DNA of 9,405 nucleotides from a bacterium (GTDB taxonomy: Bacteria; Ratteibacteria; UBA8468; B48-G9; JAFGKM01). Both the position numbers and the translations under genes were made by a program. The stretch's first letter is position 1. Each line of letters begins with the position of its first letter. Below are positions 5,951 through 9,405 of this stretch, in pieces. The stretch lies in assembly GCA_029548585.1 (NCBI GenBank), contig JAKPNC010000196.1:1-9405 (forward strand). The letters run 5' to 3'. Below the pieces are notes generated by a model. That model was not told where the DNA came from. It saw only the letters and a program-made list of their open reading frames with translations, and searched no databases.

Positions 5951-7255
5951 TCAGATTTTCCTCTGGTCTATGACCCTTTTTGCCTTCCCCAGGCTCCTTT
6001 CTATGCTCTTGGGCTCTACAAGCCTCACATTGACGGAAATGCCCAGGGCGCTTTCTATCTCGGACACCACCTTCGCCTCCAGTTCCTCCAGTTTCTTTAT
6101 CTCGTCGGAAAAAACTTTTTCCGCAACCTCAACCTGCACCTCCAGCCGGTCGAGGTGCTTCTCCCTGGTAACGATTATCTGGTAATGGGGAGCAACCTCG
6201 GGTATGGACATCAGAACGGTTTCAATCTGGGATGGAAAGATGTTTACGCCCCTTATTATGAGCATGTCGTCTATCCTGCCCTTTATTTTGCTTATCCTTG
6301 GCATTGTCCTTTTGCAGTGGGGGCAGGGCTGCCAGGAGATGGAAACGATATCTCCCGTCCTGTACCTCAGCAGGGGCAGGGCCTCCTTGGTAAGGGTGGT
6401 AATAACCAGTTCCCCCTCTTCTCCTTCCCCGAGGACTTCTCCGGTGGCAGGATCAACAACCTCCGGCAGGAAATGGTCGGCCCACAGGTGCAGGCCTTCC
6501 TTTCCCGGGCATTCCATCGCAACCCCCGGTCCGATGATCTCCGAGAGTCCGTATATGTCAAGGGCCGTTATATTCCATTCCTTCTCTATCTGCTCCCTCA
6601 TCCCCTCGGTCCATGGCTCGGCGCCGAAGATGCCCACCCTGAGCCTGGTACCCTTCGTGTCAAATCCCTTTTCCCTGGCTTCCTCTGCCATGAAAAGGGA
6701 GTAGGAGGGGGTGCATGTCATAATGGTGCTTCCGAAATCCTTCATGAGCATCAGCTGTCTCTGGGTTCCGCCGGATGAAATGGGGATAACCGAGGCCCCC
6801 AGCTCAAGCGCCCCGTAATGAATCCCCAGCCCCCCTGTAAAAAGGCCGTATCCGTATGCATTCTGTATTATATCCCCCCTCGTGGCTCCCGAGCATACCA
6901 GGGATCTTGCCATGACTTCGGACCAGATCCTGATATCGTTGCGGGTATATCCGACAACGGTAAGCTTCCCTGTGGTTCCGGAAGAGGCATGAAGCTCAAC
7001 CACCTCGGACAGAGGCACGGCAAAAAGGTCGAAAGGATAGTGGTCCCTCAGGTCCGATTTCACCGTGAAAGGCAGGTATTTAATGTCTTCAACGGAAGAG
7101 AATTTTTCCGGATCAATCTTCTTTTCAGCCATTGCCCGGGAATAGAAAGGCATCCTGCGGGCAACATACCTGACGAGATCCTTCAGCCTTCCATACTGGA
7201 TATCTTTAAGACTTGAAGATGAAGCAGTTTCAACCGTCCTGTTGAAATAATCCAT
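5951..7255 (-). CDS. paaK: Phenylacetate-CoA ligase family protein (PaaK-type, copy 2)
   Basis: A 434-residue AMP-forming aryl-CoA ligase. I start it at the ATG at 7255, not the in-frame ATG at 7297: the former has AAAGGAG six bases upstream and gives the usual PaaK opening (MDYFNRTVETAS), while the latter has no ribosome site. Numbered from that start: P-loop SSGTTGKLT (91-99), FTGGLGIHYG, YGLSE (235-239), RYRTGD (297-302), a C-x2-C pair (311/314) followed by KGRIDDMLIIRGVNIFPSQ, and the C-terminal SLGKAKRVIDQR with likely catalytic Lys424. It aligns along its whole length with the ligase at 722-2020 but differs at the RYRT[G/K]D motif and in cysteine spacing, so a different preferred acid is possible. 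It is the first gene of the minus-strand operon and diverges from iorA, whose enzyme uses or makes the same class of CoA thioester. Confidence 0.93.
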   Translation of the reverse strand: MDYFNRTVETASSSSLKDIQYGRLKDLVRYVARRMPFYSRAMAEKKIDPEKFSSVEDIKYLPFTVKSDLRDHYPFDLFAVPLSEVVELHASSGTTGKLTVVGYTRNDIRIWSEVMARSLVCSGATRGDIIQNAYGYGLFTGGLGIHYGALELGASVIPISSGGTQRQLMLMKDFGSTIMTCTPSYSLFMAEEAREKGFDTKGTRLRVGIFGAEPWTEGMREQIEKEWNITALDIYGLSEIIGPGVAMECPGKEGLHLWADHFLPEVVDPATGEVLGEGEEGELVITTLTKEALPLLRYRTGDIVSISWQPCPHCKRTMPRISKIKGRIDDMLIIRGVNIFPSQIETVLMSIPEVAPHYQIIVTREKHLDRLEVQVEVAEKVFSDEIKKLEELEAKVVSEIESALGISVNVRLVEPKSIERSLGKAKRVIDQRKI

Positions 7256-7270
7256 TTCATTCTCCTTTAT
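7256..7270 (-). promoter_or_regulatory. Ribosome binding site deciding the ligase start
   Basis: ATAAAGGAGAATGAA directly before the ATG at 7255 (minus strand) holds AAAGGAG with six bases of spacing. The upstream in-frame ATG at 7297 lacks any comparable site, so the extra 14 codons are most likely leader. Confidence 0.75.
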
Positions 7271-7308
7271 CCTGTCCTTTATTCCCTTTAAAAGCATTGA
7301 TACAACAA

Positions 7309-7353
7309 TATCCCCGTCTGATTGCCGTTATGAATTCTGCCCGGCAGGGGATA
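7309..7353 (-). promoter_or_regulatory. Interrupted 12-bp stem in the ligase operon leader
   Basis: On the minus strand TATCCCC pairs with GGGGATA (7 bp), and directly inside it TGCCG pairs with CGGCA (5 bp); the two helices are contiguous on the 5' side and separated by a 7-base bulge on the 3' side, with a 14-base loop. It lies between the proposed minus-strand start (~7430) and the ligase ATG. Only a weak, broken U-rich stretch follows (ATTGTTGT), so a terminator is unlikely. It could act as a leader RNA switch, a stability element, or, as DNA, a protein site about 20-65 bases upstream of the iorA -35 box. No known riboswitch class is recognised. Confidence 0.45.
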
Positions 7354-7372
7354 CGAGAAAAAACAGTCGGAT

Positions 7373-7401
7373 TTGAAAGAACTCCCGCTTTGAATTATAA
7401 T
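7373..7401 (+). promoter_or_regulatory. Sigma-70-type promoter for iorAB
   Basis: TTGAAA at 7373-7378, a 17-base spacer, and a perfect TATAAT at 7396-7401. Transcription would begin near 7408, leaving a leader of about 95 bases before the iorA ATG. This is the best promoter match in the window and has the expected strand and position. Confidence 0.65.
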
Positions 7402-7436
7402 GTTACCCGACCCTGATTTTTAGGCTTATTATTTAA

Positions 7437-7464
7437 AATTTATCACTATTTAAATATTTGTCAA
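7437..7464 (-). promoter_or_regulatory. Sigma-70-type promoter for the ligase/symporter operon
   Basis: On the minus strand a perfect TTGACA (7464-7459) is followed after 16 bases by TAAATT (7442-7437, four of six matches). The start would fall near 7430, giving a leader of about 175 bases. It points toward the iorA promoter, so the two predicted transcripts overlap by roughly 20 bases at their 5' ends. The -35 is strong, the -10 only fair. Confidence 0.5.
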
Positions 7465-7471
7465 GTATTTA
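7451..7471. promoter_or_regulatory. 21-base imperfect palindrome, candidate operator
   Basis: The half TAAATATTTG is mirrored by CAAGTATTTA around a central T, with one T/G mismatch pair. It covers the -35 box of the minus-strand promoter and lies in the iorA leader. Its position suits a repressor acting on the ligase operon. The surrounding sequence is very AT-rich, which raises the odds of chance symmetry. Confidence 0.35.
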
Positions 7472-7503
7472 TGAACTTGTTAACCTATCCGACATGAAGA
7501 AAC

Positions 7504-9279
7504 ATGGACAGAAAATACATGCTGGGAAACGAGGCTATCGCATCCGGACTGGTTGAAGCGGGCGTCCGGGGAGTGTTTGCCTACCCGGGCACACCATCTT
7601 CGGAAATAGCCCAGAGCCTCATAGATCTTTCAGCTAAACACGGTTTTTACGCCGAGTGGTCCGTCAACGAAAAAGTGGCATATGAAAATGCCTACGGGGT
7701 TTCTCTTTCGGGGAGAAGGTCTGCCGTTATAATGAAGCATGTCGGCCTTAACGTTGCTTCAGACGCATTCATGACATCGGCTTACACAGGAACCGTGGGC
7801 GGCATGGTCATCATAGTGGCCGACGACCCTTATGCCCATTCTTCCCAGAATGAGCAGGATTCAAGAAGGTACGCCATGTTCGCCAGGATTCCCTGCATGG
7901 AGCCCTCGTCCATACAGGAAGCCAGGGACATGTCGGTCTTTGCCTTTTCTCTCTCTGAAAGAACGGGGCTTCCGGTAATGATAAGAAGCGTTACGAGAAT
8001 ATCCCACGGCAAGTCTGAAGTGGAAATGGACAATTTCCCCGCCCCCCCCGCCGAAGGGTCTTTCAAGAAGAATCCCGGAAAGCTGGTAATGGTCCCGGCC
8101 AATGCAAGGAATGCCCTGAAAGAACTGAACTCCAAACAGGCAGCCCTTCGGGAAGAGTCGGAAATGATGCCCTTCGACTTCGGGGAAGAAGGAAACGATA
8201 CCGGCATTATCGTATCAGGCATATCTTACCAGTACGTGAAAGAAGTGAAAGAGTCGGGAAAATTGTCCCATGCTCTCCTGAAGATATCATCCCTGCCCCT
8301 TGCCGGGAATAAAATATCCGAATTCATGGGAAGGAGAAAAACCGTCCTTGTCCTTGAGGAGGGCGACCCGGTTATTGAGGAAAAAGTTTACATCGAGGCG
8401 CAGAAAGCCGGGTTGAAGGTACGGATAAGGGGCAAGATGGACGGCTTTATGCCCTGCGAAGGCGAATATTCCATTGAGACGGTTGAAAACGCAATAGACA
8501 GGCTGGAAGGAAGAGAACCGGCCGCAGCACAGGCCCCGGAAGACCTTCCTGCCAGGGCACCGGCGCTATGCCCGGGATGCTCTCACCTGGGATCATTCTA
8601 CATCCTCAAAAAGGTCTTCGGGCAGGATGCTCTCTTCCCGGGAGACATAGGCTGTTACACCCTGGGCATACAGCTTGGGACAATAGATACCTGCCTCTGC
8701 ATGGGCGCAGGCATAAACATGGGTTCGGGGATATCCCGTTTCGAAAAGGGGAGAACCGTTGTATCTGTCATAGGAGACTCGACCTTTTTCCATTCGGGCA
8801 TCACAGGGCTCATAAACGCGTCTTATAACAAAGCTGACCTGGTCATAGCCATACTTGACAACAGGACCACAGCCATGACCGGCCACCAGCCTCATCCCGG
8901 CACGGGGAAAACCGCTTCCGGGGAAATGACCCCTGGCATAGACATGGAGAAACTGGCCCTTGCTTGCGGAGCGTCCACGGTGGTAACGATAGATCCTTAC
9001 AACATAAAGGAATCTGTCGCCAAGCTTCAAAAAGTCAGGGAATCCTGCGGCCTCAGGATCATCATTTCGAGGAGAGGCTGCATATTCACATCTCCCCGGA
9101 CGGCTGACCGTTTCTGCGTGGATTCAGAAAGCTGCAGGGGCTGCAGGCTCTGCATGCAGATAAAATGCCCGGCGATAACCTTTGAAGAAAAGAAAGCGAG
9201 AATAACTTCGCAGTGTTCCGGTTGCGGGATATGCGCTGAAATATGCACGTTCGGATCCATAAGGAAAAAAGATGCCTGA
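7504..9279 (+). CDS. iorA: Indolepyruvate:ferredoxin oxidoreductase, alpha subunit
   Basis: A 591-residue thiamine-pyrophosphate and iron-sulfur subunit. With IorB it oxidises aryl-pyruvates (from Trp, Phe, Tyr) to aryl-acetyl-CoA, CO2 and reduced ferredoxin, or runs in reverse. Domains: pyrimidine-binding N-terminus with YPGTPSSE (27-34), WSVNEK (52-57, likely cofactor-activating Glu56) and ADDPYAHSSQNEQDSR (106-121); middle domain; TPP/Mg domain from CPGCSH (356-361), GDIGCYTLG (380-388), GDSTFFHSG (424-432) with LDNRTTAMTGHQPHPG (451-466); and two 4Fe-4S motifs at the C-terminus, C544-x2-C-x2-C-x4-C555-P and C571-x2-C-x2-C-x3-C581. All key motifs are intact and the length is normal. The ATG at 7504 lacks a clear ribosome site; an in-frame ATG at 7519 is no better. 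It overlaps iorB by 8 bases. Family assignment is very secure; which aryl-pyruvate is preferred is unknown. Confidence 0.96.
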   Translation: MDRKYMLGNEAIASGLVEAGVRGVFAYPGTPSSEIAQSLIDLSAKHGFYAEWSVNEKVAYENAYGVSLSGRRSAVIMKHVGLNVASDAFMTSAYTGTVGGMVIIVADDPYAHSSQNEQDSRRYAMFARIPCMEPSSIQEARDMSVFAFSLSERTGLPVMIRSVTRISHGKSEVEMDNFPAPPAEGSFKKNPGKLVMVPANARNALKELNSKQAALREESEMMPFDFGEEGNDTGIIVSGISYQYVKEVKESGKLSHALLKISSLPLAGNKISEFMGRRKTVLVLEEGDPVIEEKVYIEAQKAGLKVRIRGKMDGFMPCEGEYSIETVENAIDRLEGREPAAAQAPEDLPARAPALCPGCSHLGSFYILKKVFGQDALFPGDIGCYTLGIQLGTIDTCLCMGAGINMGSGISRFEKGRTVVSVIGDSTFFHSGITGLINASYNKADLVIAILDNRTTAMTGHQPHPGTGKTASGEMTPGIDMEKLALACGASTVVTIDPYNIKESVAKLQKVRESCGLRIIISRRGCIFTSPRTADRFCVDSESCRGCRLCMQIKCPAITFEEKKARITSQCSGCGICAEICTFGSIRKKDA

Positions 9280-9405
9280 TGACAGGAAATGCGATATCAT
9301 AATAGCGGGAGTAGGCGGGCAGGGGGTACTCCTGTGTTCGGACATACTCGGTGAAGCATCCATTATAGAGGGACTGCCTGTCAGGGGAGCCGAAGTCCAC
9401 GGCAT
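9272..9405 (+). CDS. iorB: Indolepyruvate:ferredoxin oxidoreductase, beta subunit, N-terminal part only
   Basis: The first 44 codons of the small subunit; the gene continues beyond the right edge. The ATG overlaps the iorA stop by 8 bases (ATGCCTGA) behind AAGGA, implying coupled translation. The start DIIIAGVGGQGVLLCSDIL (8-26) carries the G-x-G-G-Q-G turn that marks the gamma-type domain of 2-ketoacid:ferredoxin oxidoreductases, followed by PVRGAEVHG, which matches the conserved 'G-A-E-V-H/R-G-M' segment of IorB. It completes the heterodimer with IorA, which carries the cofactors. The partial length is due to the window edge. Confidence 0.93.
   Translation, partial: MPDDRKCDIIIAGVGGQGVLLCSDILGEASIIEGLPVRGAEVHG

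Larger units (their letters stand above)
7256..7503. other. Divergent control region between ligase operon and iorAB
   Basis: The only longer non-coding stretch, 248 bases between two divergent starts. The ligase-proximal part (7309-7353) holds the interrupted stem, the middle (7373-7401) the iorAB promoter, and the AT-rich part (about 7421-7472) the opposing promoter, a perfect TATTTAAATA palindrome at 7447-7456 and the 21-base dyad. No RNA gene, sigma-54 site or leader peptide was seen. Confidence 0.7.

Noticed and set aside
5942..6778. A 278-codon plus-strand open frame opposite the first ligase, and similar ones at 1073-1735 and 2941-3672.
   Set aside because: All are antisense to well-supported genes and show no family motifs or ribosome sites.
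7256..7297. Fourteen extra codons at the front of the first ligase (start at 7297).
   Set aside because: No ribosome site at that ATG, while the ATG at 7255 has an ideal one and matches the usual start of the family.
7475..7488. ACTTGTTAACCTAT, which matches 10 of 14 positions of the TrpR operator core ACTAGTTAACTAGT.
   Set aside because: The match is concentrated in the palindromic GTTAAC centre, the right half is poor, and nothing shows that this organism has TrpR.
7494..7556. A 20-codon ORF starting at 7494 that overlaps the iorA start in another frame, as a possible leader peptide.
   Set aside because: No ribosome site, no run of aromatic codons, and it ends well inside iorA; chance is the simpler reading.

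Overview
The window comes from a Gram-negative, probably strictly anaerobic bacterium. The signs are an outer-membrane channel with a signal peptide at the left edge, an oxygen-sensitive ferredoxin-dependent 2-ketoacid oxidoreductase at the right, GC near 50 % by eye, and frequent ATA (Ile) and AGG/AGA (Arg) codons. A Desulfobacterota- or Nitrospirota-like source would fit, but this is a weak inference. The DNA is almost fully coding; the only gap of real size is the 248-base divergent control region at 7256-7503.

Layout. Left of the control region, everything is on the minus strand and reads as one long polycistron, in transcription order: PaaK-type aryl-CoA ligase (7255-5951), tandem-ACT protein (5868-5437), 33-aa membrane mini-protein (5418-5317), SSS symporter 1 (5324-3756), 32-aa membrane mini-protein (3763-3665), SSS symporter 2 (3648-2131), second PaaK-type ligase (2020-722), second tandem-ACT protein (721-296) and the start of an outer-membrane channel (227 to beyond the edge). 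Junctions are tight: two are 8-base overlaps, one is back to back, and the largest gap is 109 bases. Right of the control region, on the plus strand, are iorA (7504-9279) and the first 44 codons of iorB (from 9272, again with an 8-base overlap).

How the genes fit together. IorAB interconverts aryl-pyruvates with aryl-acetyl-CoA, CO2 and reduced ferredoxin. PaaK-type ligases make aryl-acetyl-CoA from the free acid and ATP. The two sodium symporters and the outer-membrane channel provide plausible import or export of the acids. The locus therefore looks like an aryl-acid module. It could salvage phenylacetate, 4-hydroxyphenylacetate or indoleacetate into Phe, Tyr or Trp by reductive carboxylation, or run the other way to ferment aromatic amino acids. 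The ACT proteins are the natural candidates for sensing the end-product amino acids. The direction of flux and the exact substrates cannot be read from the sequence.

Most notable are the two Trp-rich mini-proteins, each placed just before a symporter and sharing a W-L-x-W-W motif; the duplicated ligase-ACT pair bracketing tandem symporters; and a control region with two good face-to-face promoter candidates, a dyad over one -35 box, and a 12-bp interrupted stem in the ligase operon leader.
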